A stretch of DNA of 64,000 bases from Bradysia coprophila (Eukaryota > Arthropoda > Insecta > Diptera > Sciaridae): contig NC_050736.1 of the NCBI RefSeq assembly GCF_014529535.1, forward strand, positions 1,488,001 to 1,552,000, in the 5' to 3' direction. Position numbers and translations under genes: made by a program. The notes under the pieces are model-generated. The model was not told where the DNA came from, searched no databases, and saw only the letters and a list, made by a program, of their open reading frames with translations. Below, in pieces: positions 41,832 through 51,690 of the stretch; position 1 is the first letter of the stretch; each line of letters starts with the position of its first letter.

Positions 41832-42420
41832 ATGGCCCAATGTAAATTGAATAAAATTATGATAGTTTGTGAGAAATGGAAACGCAATAGTCTTAAATCA
41901 GACAGCGCTATGGAAGAAATTCAAAAAATTACTGTACTCAAGGAATCAGAAATGCCTCCATGTACCTGCGCTCAGCCGAAAGAAACAGCCTCATGCCCGA
42001 TGAAACCACAAGACCCGATGGCATGCCCTATCAAATCAAAAGAATCACACTCATGCCCGAATCCAGAATTTGGACCATGTCCGGTGTGTCATGCTGCTGG
42101 ACCAAGTAATGTTCCAGCTTTGTGACTTCTTAGGCTAACACGCTACCAAATTTCACTTTAATTTTCCAGTGACGATAAATCCATTCTTCAATTTCATGAG
42201 AGAAATGCGAGAAACGACATGCTTTAACAAAACTGTGCCGGAAGTTGCCAAAGAGGCTGGAGAACGATGGACTAAGATGTCGGACTGTGATAAGGCTCCA
42301 TATATCGTTCAAGCGTACAAAGTAAGCAGGAACAAGAATGAGGACGGCTATGCCCCGAAAAGGAATCATTCAGGTAGTTCAATGAGTGAACCAAAATCAA
42401 AAATAAAAAAGAAGAATTGA
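41832..42420 (+). CDS. MST-HMG-box protein, protamine-like sperm chromatin factor
   Basis: Two exons, 41832-42105 and 42170-42420, join across a 64-base intron (GTAATG...TTTTCCAG, phase 1) to give 174 residues. The N-terminal half has regularly spaced Cys-Pro pairs (SCPMKP, ACPIKS, SCPNPE, PCPVCH), about one every 11 residues. The second half (about 93-145) is an HMG-like box: INPFFNFMREMRE, then VPEVAKEAGERWTKMSDCDKAPYI. The tail is Lys/Ser-rich (SKIKKKN). This order of NPFFNF(L/M)R, AG.RW..MS and PYI is the MST-HMG box of Drosophila male-specific transcripts, including the protamines Mst35Ba/Bb. Those proteins replace histones in sperm and rely on cysteines for cross-linking. A role in spermatid chromatin is therefore likely but inferred. 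An alternative is an ordinary HMG-B protein, but the short box and cysteines argue against that. Confidence 0.85.
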
Positions 42421-44525
42421 CCGGAAATTATAATCAATGTCCTAATTTAATGCGTTACTTAAACGTCGATTGTATCACCATAAACTGGACTTTCTATTTG
42501 ATTCGCGATATCGATTAGTTTTCAGTTAAAAATAATGTGATGACGAAAGAATTCCACGCCCGAATTTACCAATTTGTTATTCGTCCTTTAAGAGCTACTA
42601 TTGTTCAAGATATAGTGGCGATCCTTGGCAAATTGGTTCGTTGGAGGAAACATATTTATATGCAGAAATCGACTGCAATACATTTATACGTCGTATCACC
42701 TCTCAATTGAATAAATAAATGCCGTTAGATCAGCACGTAAAGGGATTACACTCGTGTATTCGTTTTCCAGACTTTATTACATCTGTGAGAATATCATACA
42801 CTCCAGGACAGGTTTTTCTTCCATTCGGAGTTAATAAAACCCTTGTATTGTGATGCAACGGATATTTGTTTATTCAATTTTGTCTGCTGCACTGATTTGT
42901 AAAAAATGTGCAAATTCAAATATCTCTTCGGATATCTTCCATTTTTGTAATTTAATGCGATATTCGCATCGCATGTAATGCACTCGGGAGAAGTGTTTTA
43001 TTAATGTTTTTTTTCCTGATTCATAAAATAAATATCATGAATGGAAAGCAAAATGTCGAATAAGTGGCTCTTGAATGCAACTAAATTGAATGCAATGATT
43101 CGACTCTATATTATGTGTTGGGATTTTGTGAGCAAAGAGTTGTTGTAAATTCGTCTGATTTGATATTGTTGTCGAGTATCGTATCTCGGATGTAGATAAA
43201 TTAAATAAAATCTCTATGAAAGGGAATCCACAATCCACCTACTGAACGTTTGCATAAATTTCATCAAATTCAATAAAAATTATTTCAGAAATCAAATTGC
43301 AAAGGAAATGCTTCTAGGAGTTATTTCTATACACACTTCATCAACCCCAACTGACATGCAATGCCTGATGTTTTTCTCTCCGCTTTAGTGATTGATATGA
43401 AGGTCAGACGTCTTTCGGTAGAACCCGATTATTGGGATTGTAAAGATGACTTTTATTAGTAGCTTAGGACAAAGTTTGTTGCATCTATTCCTTTGTCTTT
43501 GTTTCATTTTGACCAAATCATCACAAATATGTTGTATCGCAAGGTTGTGTTATGTTGTGTTTTTGTACTTCATATTTTTGTGTAACGCTAGTGATTTTGG
43601 CAGTCGCCTTTTTTCTGCCCATACTTCGTGGTCATCTGTTATCGACAACAACCATAATAATAAAAGATGAGCTTTCGCTACCGTTCTCTTATTCATAGTG
43701 AAAAGTTAAGTAAAACTGGAGCAGTAATAGTAGATTACGTCCTTGTTTGGAACTTTTATTTGGTCAAGTTTGAGGCTAGAACGAAAAAAAGCAAAATGCG
43801 AGGGGCAGACATTTGTAAATTTCTCTAATGAAGAATGTTCAAAAAGACAATCCTCTGAGGATTTTCAAGGATCTTTCGATTTTTTTTTGAAGATTCCGAA
43901 CTTCAAATTTTAAAGAATTTCCTTATTTTTATTTGATTTTCTTGAGCCATGACTTCCTATGATTTTGCGGATTGTCTTAAGAATTTTCTTTCTTAAAATT
44001 TTATAGGATTTTAATTTGACTGACGAAGTATTTTCTGTGAATATTTGCCCCTCGGCCTTTTTTGAAGCAGCCTTCTAATAATTTTTTCCGTATTTCCATC
44101 GTAAGGTGGCACGAAATCGATTGAACAAACTTTAAGACACTAGTTCAAGCGTAAAGTTTGCGGCTGTATCGTGTAACGGACCAGTGGAAGCGACTGAAGA
44201 TGGTTAGACCACGCTAACCTCTGACCGCCACTGGATTCGGAGAGCGAAACGGCAATTTTTCTCCACACTCGCTTCACGCGTACCATGGGAAAGGGAAGAG
44301 TAATTCTGCTCTGTTTGTTTAGCTGTGTTCGATTGAATTTTACTTGTTCTGAGCTCAGGCTCTTTTTGTGAGTGATTTTTTTTTTGTTGCATGTTAGGTA
44401 ATGTCACCCTTGGAATTAGTCTGGTTTCCAGGTAAAATAAAGTTTTGTACCACCGGTCGATTACAATCAGTATATAATTTCCGTGTTATGAGGTCTAAGT
44501 TCGATTCTGGTAGTGTAATACGAAA
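42421..44525. other. Intergenic DNA, no supported gene
   Basis: This includes the probable 3' flank of the MST-HMG gene with AATAAA near 42713. At about 43630 the motif CATCTGTTATCGACAACAA is the reverse of the dispersed repeat tail seen at base 20. At 43850-44010 A/T-rich sequence contains loosely mirrored GAAGATTC / TTTAAAGAA pieces. No reading frame resembles a known family. Confidence 0.45.
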
Positions 44526-45700
44526 TACAGGTACTCAATTATATTATGACTATGGGATTGTAGGATTCATTCCTTTTACATCCTACACACTTCCCACATT
44601 CAATTGAACCAACGAATTCAATTTCATTTTTGATTTTGTCGATTGGCACCATTGACAGACAAGTGGTTAGTTCTCATTATCTGCTTGTGGTGGCACCATA
44701 TACTTTGCGTGTCCAAGCAGTTAAAGAAGTACTAGGTAGCGTCAATCAAAATTCTGAAAGAACAGTTTAGATCACATCTGATTTGATCGCAAAGGCAGTA
44801 AACAATTTAGAAGGTTTTTTTTGTGCATTATATGTATTTTACATGCTACATGCGTCGAAAACGGTACTTTTCATGTTTCACGCACTAATTTAGACTTCCA
44901 AAGCATGCAAAAACCACTCGGGATAAAAATATGAAATGCCTCGGATCAACAAAATTCACACGAAAATTCTACTTTTCATCTTTTTATCCCTAGTCATGTA
45001 AAATGCTAATGCTTTTCTGATCTTTCAAACATGAGAAGCAAGTTCGTGTGAAATGGGAGAAATGTAAAACGCTAATGAAATACATGTATAGAATGAATGG
45101 AATGAATTGGATGAAAAAAACCAACAAAAGCGGTAAAAACGTATGTTGATTGTTGAGTTTAAATTGGACAAAATAGCAAAATTCTAATCATAAGATGTTG
45201 TGCAACAAAATGACGATCGGCTGTACCTCCACCGTTTTTGATATCCGCCTTCTTGGTACATACATCACATATGCAAGATTCTTTTCATAACATTTTCATT
45301 GTTCATTTGTCAACAGATTGCGAAGTGACATTTAAGTTATTTTTAAGCTTTTCGTGATATCGCAAAAACTGCAGGTTATTTCATTATCTTTGGGAACACG
45401 GGTTCCCCAATTGAAATGAGTGATAGGTCGTCGGATTCGTCTTTGAATTCTAGAGAAGTCGCATCTTTAATTTTTTCGATTAATTTTGTTTGTTTTCGGT
45501 GCAAAGTGTTCAAAAGTGAAGGCTTGTCAGAGGTCTCGTGAACAGTTTTTCAGCAATAACTCAAGAAATAATTATTTAAAATCATTGTTATGCTGTACTA
45601 ATGTCGGTCTTGGAAAGACGTACTACAGGTGGAGTGTATGCACTGGTTGGTGCAAGTATACCTCCACAAAAGTTATGACAAAAACATTTTTTTGGACCTA
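44526..45700 (+). repeat. 1.1-kb repeat unit, copy 1 (forward)
   Basis: From the left it reads CAATTATATTATGAC, then GATTTTGTCGATTGGCACCA, the paired stretch CATGCTACATGCGTCGAAAACGG, and near the right CAGATTGCGAAGTGACAT. A small open frame beginning at 45416 (MSDRSSDSSLNSREVAS...) is shared with the other copies. Copies 2 and 3 are in reverse orientation at 48338-49403 and 50388-51525. The right end merges into the 45568-46276 foldback. Confidence 0.85.
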
Positions 45701-46276
45701 ATAACGTTTTACCGTTTTATTTCTTTTTATTGACAAGCGAAAAAAAAGACTGCTCACCAAATATATAGTGTTCAGAGAGTCCACCTTCTCTGCAAAATTG
45801 ATGTTCCAAGGGACTGACTGTGTAGTGTTGTAGCTTGCCTCACCCACTATTGTTCCAGATATATAAGATCCCAGTACTTCTGTGTTGCAAGCCTACAAAA
45901 CCTGCAAGTCTTCGGAAAAAGGTTACTGTAAAGTTGAAGATTTTAACTTTCTTTCTAGGGGCTCTGCTACTGAAACAGCGTCTGGAAGTGCAGTCATTTT
46001 TATCTACTTTTTTCCTTTTTCCGAAGACTTGTAGTTTCTGTAGGCTTGCCACACAGAAGACCTGGGATCTTATATATGTGAAACGATAGTGGGTGAGGCA
46101 GGCTAGAACACTACACAGCCAGTCCCGTGAAACATCAATTTTGCAGAGAACACTATATTTTTGGTCATAAATCTTGTGGAGGTGTACTTGCACCAACCAG
46201 TGCATACACTCCACCTGTAGTACGTCTTCCCAAGACCGACATTAGTACAGCATACCAATGATTTTAAATAATTATT
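45568..46276. repeat. Foldback element of about 700 bp
   Basis: AATAATTATTTAAAATCATT at the left mirrors AATGATTTTAAATAATTATT at the right. The arms continue through GGTCTTGGAAAGACGTACTA, GTGCATACACTCCACC-type sequence, CAGAGAACACTATA and CCTGGGATCTTATATAT. The left arm has about 70 extra bases (45685-45758) rich in T. The tip, about 45930-46015, contains TTTTTCCTTTTTCCGAAGAC. Similar short open frames on both strands (TNVGLGKTYYRWSVCTGWC) arise because the arms are the same sequence. Confidence 0.85.
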
Positions 46277-47460
46277 CCCTTGACTGAAAGTCAAGGGTCT
46301 TATGCCAGAAAATACCCTAAAATGTTAGTAACCATACAGTGTATGAAAAATTATCAAAACTTTAAATGTTTAAAATATTTTTTTTTTGTCACGACGATAA
46401 CTTGAGTAATTCTTAACCGATTTTGATGATTTTTTTTTAATCGACGAGGAATGGGATTCCTGAGGTTAAGTTCGAAGATGAGCCATGTCGGGATAAGGTT
46501 CTGGAAACTATTCCAGAGAAACATGATTTTATTGATAATTTTAATTGTTGATAATTGTAATTGATAATACAGTGCTGATAATTGATATTTTGATAATTTA
46601 ATGTGTTGTGGTGATATTATTATATAAAATGTAACTGTAATAACTGATAATTGGTAATAATAATATTGTTCCCTTGGCTGAAAGTCAAGGGTCTTACGCC
46701 AGAAAATACCATAAAATGTTTGTAACTTAACAATGTATGAAATGTGAAGGAAAACGTAATTGTTTGTAACCTATTTTTTTTGTAATCACGATAACTTGAT
46801 TAATTCATAACCGATTTTTATGATTTTTTTTTAATCGACGAGGAATGGGATTCCTGAGGTTAATTTCAAAGATGGGCCATGTCGGGATAAGGTTCTGGAA
46901 ACTATTCCAGAAAAACAGGATTTTACTCTGTTGATAATTGATAATACATGTTAATTGAAAATTAATATTGATAATTTAATGTGTTGTGACATTTTATGAA
47001 ATGTTATGAGAAACGTAATTGTTTGTAATCTATTTGTCACGACTTGAGATGACTTGAGTCATTCTTAACCGATTTTAATAAAATTTGTTTTAATCGACGA
47101 GGAATGGAATTCAAAGATGGTCCATGTCGGGCCTAAGGATCTGAAAGCTATTCCAGAAAAATTCATTTTCCGCTGCTTATAATTGATAATTGATAATTAT
47201 TGGTAATTGATAATTCCCTTCACTGAAATGTTTGTAACCACACAAAGATAGTTGGAAGATAGGTCATGTGGGCCTAAGTATCTGGAAACTATTCCAGAAA
47301 AACAGGATTTTACTCTGTTGACAATTGATAATTTAATGTCTTATTCCCTTGACTGGCAGAAAATAGTGAAAATTTTTGGTTCCTAAAATTATACATCTGA
47401 CATTTGGAAGGTTAAGTTCGACGATAAGCTATCAACGCTTCGGAAGTTACCCCAAAAAAT
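46277..47460 (+). repeat. Degenerate tandem array with a CCTTGACTGAAAGTCAAGG cap
   Basis: Units begin at 46277, 46671, about 46985, 47217 and 47345, with decreasing length (about 390, 310, 235, 130). Each starts with TTCCCTTGACTGAAAGTCAA or a remnant. Full units then contain GCCAGAAAATACC, TTTTTTTAATCGACGAGGAA, GGGATAAGGTTCTGGAAACT and a low-complexity TTGATAATTGATAAT stretch. The opening 19-base cap is a self-complementary hairpin. It is a satellite-like array or a set of decayed MITE termini. Confidence 0.8.
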
Positions 47461-47609
47461 AGAAATGCAATGTAATAAATAAACAATATCATTGATATTC
47501 GATTATTGGTATTTGATATTTGATAGTTGATTTTTATATTTGATAATTAACAAGCAGCATATATCTATACAGTGAGTATATAGTATTACAAAAGTCAAGC
47601 AATTCTAAC

Positions 47610-47970
47610 ATTAGGCAACTTCGACAGTGTGAAACTTACGGCCCGAGTGAAGCGAGGGTCGTAATTCACACGAGTTGCGGTATCATATTGCAATATTAGG
47701 CAGCTCGGACGAGCGAGCAGTTTGCGATTAGACCAAACCTAATATTAGACAACTCACGAGTGTGAAGTTTGCGGCCCGAGCGAAGCGAGGGTCGTAATTC
47801 ACACGAGTTTCGGTAATGTATTGCAATATTAGACAGCTCGGACAAGCGAGAAGTTTGCGATTAGACCAAACCTAATATTAGACAACTCTGACGAGTGTGA
47901 AGTTTCACACGAGTTGCGGTATCGTATTGCAATATTAGACAGCTCGGACGAGCGAGCAGTTTGCGGCAAA
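47610..47970 (+). repeat. Three-unit tandem repeat of about 133 bp
   Basis: Units start with ATTAG(A/G)CAACTC at 47610, 47744 and 47877, a period of 133-134. Each has CACGAGTGTGAAGTTTGCGG, GCCCGAGCGAAGCGAGGGTC and AATTCACACGAGTT, which fold into a hairpin, followed by CAGCTCGGACGAGCGAGCAG. The third unit has lost the GC-rich tip. Confidence 0.85.
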
Positions 47971-48337
47971 GTATCAAGCAGAGTAATAGAAAAAAATAAA
48001 GCAGTTAATTTTGGCGGTGTCAAATGTCATTTTGATTTGGTAAGATTTTTACACTCGTAAAATTGCGATGAGAGCCAACGTATATTTGAAAAATAGGCAC
48101 GAACGTTCTTTCAATGAAAATGTGATCACTGAAAAAGGCTTTAAAACTCAATAGAATTTCATTGTGTCTTTATCGGATGCGCTTCTTTGTCACGTTGTAG
48201 ACGATTAATCTGATATGAGATGAAAAAATCAGTTAAAATAAATTAAGATATTTATAATAGTGTAATATAATTGGTTAATTATTTTGGAAAAATTATCAGT
48301 CAAGGGACCCGACCCGCCCAACAGGTGGGACCTAGTT

Positions 48338-49403
48338 TCTTGAGTAATTTCCGAAAAACTGTTCGCGGGACCCTCTGACAAGCCTTCACTTTTGAACGCT
48401 TTGCACCGAAAACAAACAAAATTAATCGAAAAAATTAAAGACGCGACTTCTCTAGAATTGAAAGACGAATCCAACGATCTATCACTCATTTGAATTGGAG
48501 AACCCGTGTTCCCAAAGATAATGAAATAACCTGCAGTTTTTGCGATGTCACGAAAAGCTTAAAAATAACTGAAATGTCACTTCGCAATCTGTTGACAAAT
48601 GAACAATGAAAATGTTATGAAAAGAATCTTGCATATGTTATGTACCAAGAAGGCTGATATCAAAAACGGTAGAGGTACAGCCGATCGCTATTTTGTTGCA
48701 CAACATCTTATGATTAGAATTTTGCTATTTTGTCCAATTTAAACTTAACAATCAACACACGTTTTTACCGCTTTTGTTGGTTTTTTTCATCCAATTCATT
48801 CCATTCATTCTATACATGTATTTCATTAGCGTTTTACATTTCTCCCATTTCACACGAACTTGCTTCTCACGTTTGAAAGATCATAAAAGCATTAGTATTT
48901 TACATGACTTGGTATAAAAAGATGAAAATTATGGTTTTCGTGTGAATTTTGTTGATGCGAGGCGTAGCCGAGGTCAATAAACACGCGAAAACGAGACATT
49001 TCATCTTTTTATCCCGAGTGGTTTTTGCATGCTTTGGAAGTCGAAATTAGTGCGTGAAACATGAAAAGTACCGTTTTCGACGCATGTAGTATGTAAAATA
49101 CATATAATGCACAAAAAAAACCTTCTAAATTGCTTACTGCCTTTGCGATCAAATCAGATTTGATCTAAACTGTTCTTTCAGAATTTTGATTGACGCTACC
49201 TAGTACTTCTTTAACTGCTTGGACACGCAAAGTATATGGTGCCACCACAAGCAGATAATGAGAACTAACCACTTGTCAATGGTGCCAATCGACAAAATCA
49301 AAAATGAAATTGAATTCGTTGGTTCAATTGAATGTGGGAAGTGTGTAGGATGTAAAAGGAATGAATCCCACAACCGTAGTCATAATATAATTGGGTAACT
49401 GTA
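48338..49403 (-). repeat. 1.1-kb repeat unit, copy 2 (reverse)
   Basis: The reverse complement of copy 1 from TTCTTGAGTAATTTCC to CATAATATAATTGG. The shared open frame begins at ATG 48489 (minus) and continues past the point where copy 1 stops. It includes GAGGCGTAGCCGAG at about 48959, and its flanks differ from those of copy 1. Confidence 0.85.
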
Positions 49404-50387
49404 CTAGCAGACAGAATACTTGCCGGTGCCAATTTCATCCATAATACTACTGTTGCGAATTGCATGGTTAATTTTAAGATAGATCACTACAAACTTGGTA
49501 TGGTAGGTAGAGTTAATATCAGCAGTGCTTTGTATAGGTAATGTTATGGTTACATACCTGTAACTTGTGATCTTATGATTCTGCAGCAAAATCAATTATT
49601 AATTCCATTATAAAGTACCCTTACTGAATGTTTAGGAGTGGGTGTACTGAGGAGAAAACACTGCCGGGACATCAATTCAAAGAAACAAAATAAAACGATT
49701 CCCATCAATAATAAAATTTGTTTTCAACAATTTATTAACATCGAATTACAATGAAAAAGCACCACCACAGTTCCATCCATTTATTCTATTTATTTTGAAT
49801 TTTATTCTTGTGTCTGGTGTTGAATGTCGCAAAACTTTGTCTCATTTTAGGTATGAAACACGAGAAATGTATCTGCAAAGTTCCATAAAACATTTATTGA
49901 AATTTGACTAAAAGCACTTTTTCAATTTTCAGTTTTAAACATTTACGAATTATTCGATATCATATTTTTCAGCATAACATTATAACCGACTTATATACGC
50001 GACAACACACCGAATGGATCAAATGGAAATTCTTTCTTATATTGGTATATATTGAAAATGCAGTCGAATAATTCCATTGATTTATGGCTGCATTGTCATT
50101 TGATTGGTACTTGTTCTTTCACTTGTACATTGAAATTTGCAACTAACAATCAATTTCATTTCTGAATCGGGTAGTTGATTTCGATTTTATACAATTTTGT
50201 TCTAAGCAGGACCACTTTCCAGCTTCTATATTCGGCTCACAAATCGAAACTTTGATTTTCAATAGTATTTTTATATCATTACCGATAATACGTGCGGGTC
50301 AATAGTCTCTCTTGGACACTAATGTCACACGAGTGTCAGTAGACTCTTTAAGACAATATTGACTCAAGATTTGTCGCTATTGACAAA
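49404..50387. other. Spacer between two repeat copies, no gene seen
   Basis: AT-rich unique DNA. At 50290-50400 the sequence carries a loose palindrome (TCAATAGTCTCTCTTGG against TAAGACAATATTGA) next to the third repeat copy. No coding region is supported. Confidence 0.5.
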
Positions 50388-51525
50388 TACACTCCACCTG
50401 TAGTAGGTCTTCCCAAGACCGACATTAGTACAGCATAACAATGATTTACAATAATTATTTCTTGAGTAATTTCCGACAAACTGTTCGCGGGACCCTCTGA
50501 CAAGCCTTCACTTTTGAACACTTTGCACCGAAAGCAAACAAAATTTAATCGAAAAAATTAAAGATGCGACTTCTCTAGAATTGAAAGACGAATCCAACGA
50601 TCTATCACTCATATGAATTGGAGAACCCGTGTTCCCAAAGTTAATGAAATAACCTGCAGTTTTTGCGATATCACGAAAAGCTTAAAAATCCACTGAAATG
50701 TCACTTCGCAATCTGTTGACAAATGAACAATGAAAATGTTATGAAAAGAATCTTGCATATGTTATGTACCAAGAAGGCCGATATCAAAAAAGGTGGAGGT
50801 ACAGTCGATCGTCATTTTGTTGCACAACATCTTATGATTAGAATTTTGCTCTTTTGTCCAATTTAAACTCAACAATCAACATACGTTTTTAACGCTTTTG
50901 TTGGTTTTCTTCATGTAATTCGTTCCATTCATTCTACATGTATTTCTTTAGCGTTTTACATTTCTCCAATTTGACACGAATTTCCTTCTCATGTTTTTGA
51001 AAGATCAGAAAAGCATCAGTATTTTACATGACTTGGGATAAAAAGATGAAATATATTCGTGTGAATTTTGTTGATCCGAGGCGTAGCCGAGGTCAATAAA
51101 CACGCGAAAACGAGACATTTCATATTTTTATCCCGAGTGGTTTTTGCATGCTTTGGAAGTCTAAATTAGTGCGTGAAACATGAAAAGTACCGTTTTCGAC
51201 GCATGTAGCATGTAAAATACATATAATGCACAAAAAAAACCTTCTAAATTGTTTACTGCCTTTGCGATCAAATCAGATGTGATCTAAACTGTTCTTTCAG
51301 AATTTTGATTGACGCTACCTAGTACTTCTTGAACTGCTTGGACACGAAAAGTATATGGTGCCACCACAAGCAGATAATGAGAACTAACCACTGTATGTCA
51401 ATGGTGCCAATCGACAAAATCAAAAATGAAATTGAATTCGTTGGTTCAATTGAATGTGGGAAGTGTGTAGGATGTAAAAGTAATGAATCCCACAACCGTA
51501 GTCATAATATAATTGGCTAACTGTA
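50388..51525 (-). repeat. 1.1-kb repeat unit, copy 3 (reverse)
   Basis: Begins CACTCCACCTGTAGTA, sharing the arm end of the 45.6-46.3 kb foldback, and ends CATAATATAATTGG. It is closely similar to copy 2 along its length, including the GAGGCGTAGCCGAG patch (about 51078). The shared open frame is interrupted here by a frameshift (ATTAAATTTTG). Confidence 0.85.
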
Positions 51526-51539
51526 TTATCGGTTCAATT

Positions 51540-51690
51540 ACTTCCATCGATCAACGTATTTTTAATCTGTTGATTTTAAATCTTGTACTTCATTTTTTTA
51601 AACATGCATTTTACAATATAAAGGACAATATTACCCATAGCTTGTCATTATTTTTATCGTCGTATCGCCGTATGTGACAGGGTCAAATCT
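51540..51690 (+). repeat. Dispersed repeat family, copy 2
   Basis: Matches 6585-6740: TGTTGATTTTAAATCTTGTA, then ATAGCTTGTCATTATTTTTA and GTATGTGACAGG. It starts 15 bases after the third 1.1-kb repeat unit. Confidence 0.6.

Noticed and set aside
45486-46294. Two similar short proteins on opposite strands (TNVGLGKTYYRWSVCTGWC)
   Set aside because: They are the same DNA in the two arms of a foldback, so the similarity is not evidence of coding.
46277-47970. CRISPR-like array
   Set aside because: Units are long, uneven and without unique spacers of constant length, and the genome is eukaryotic.
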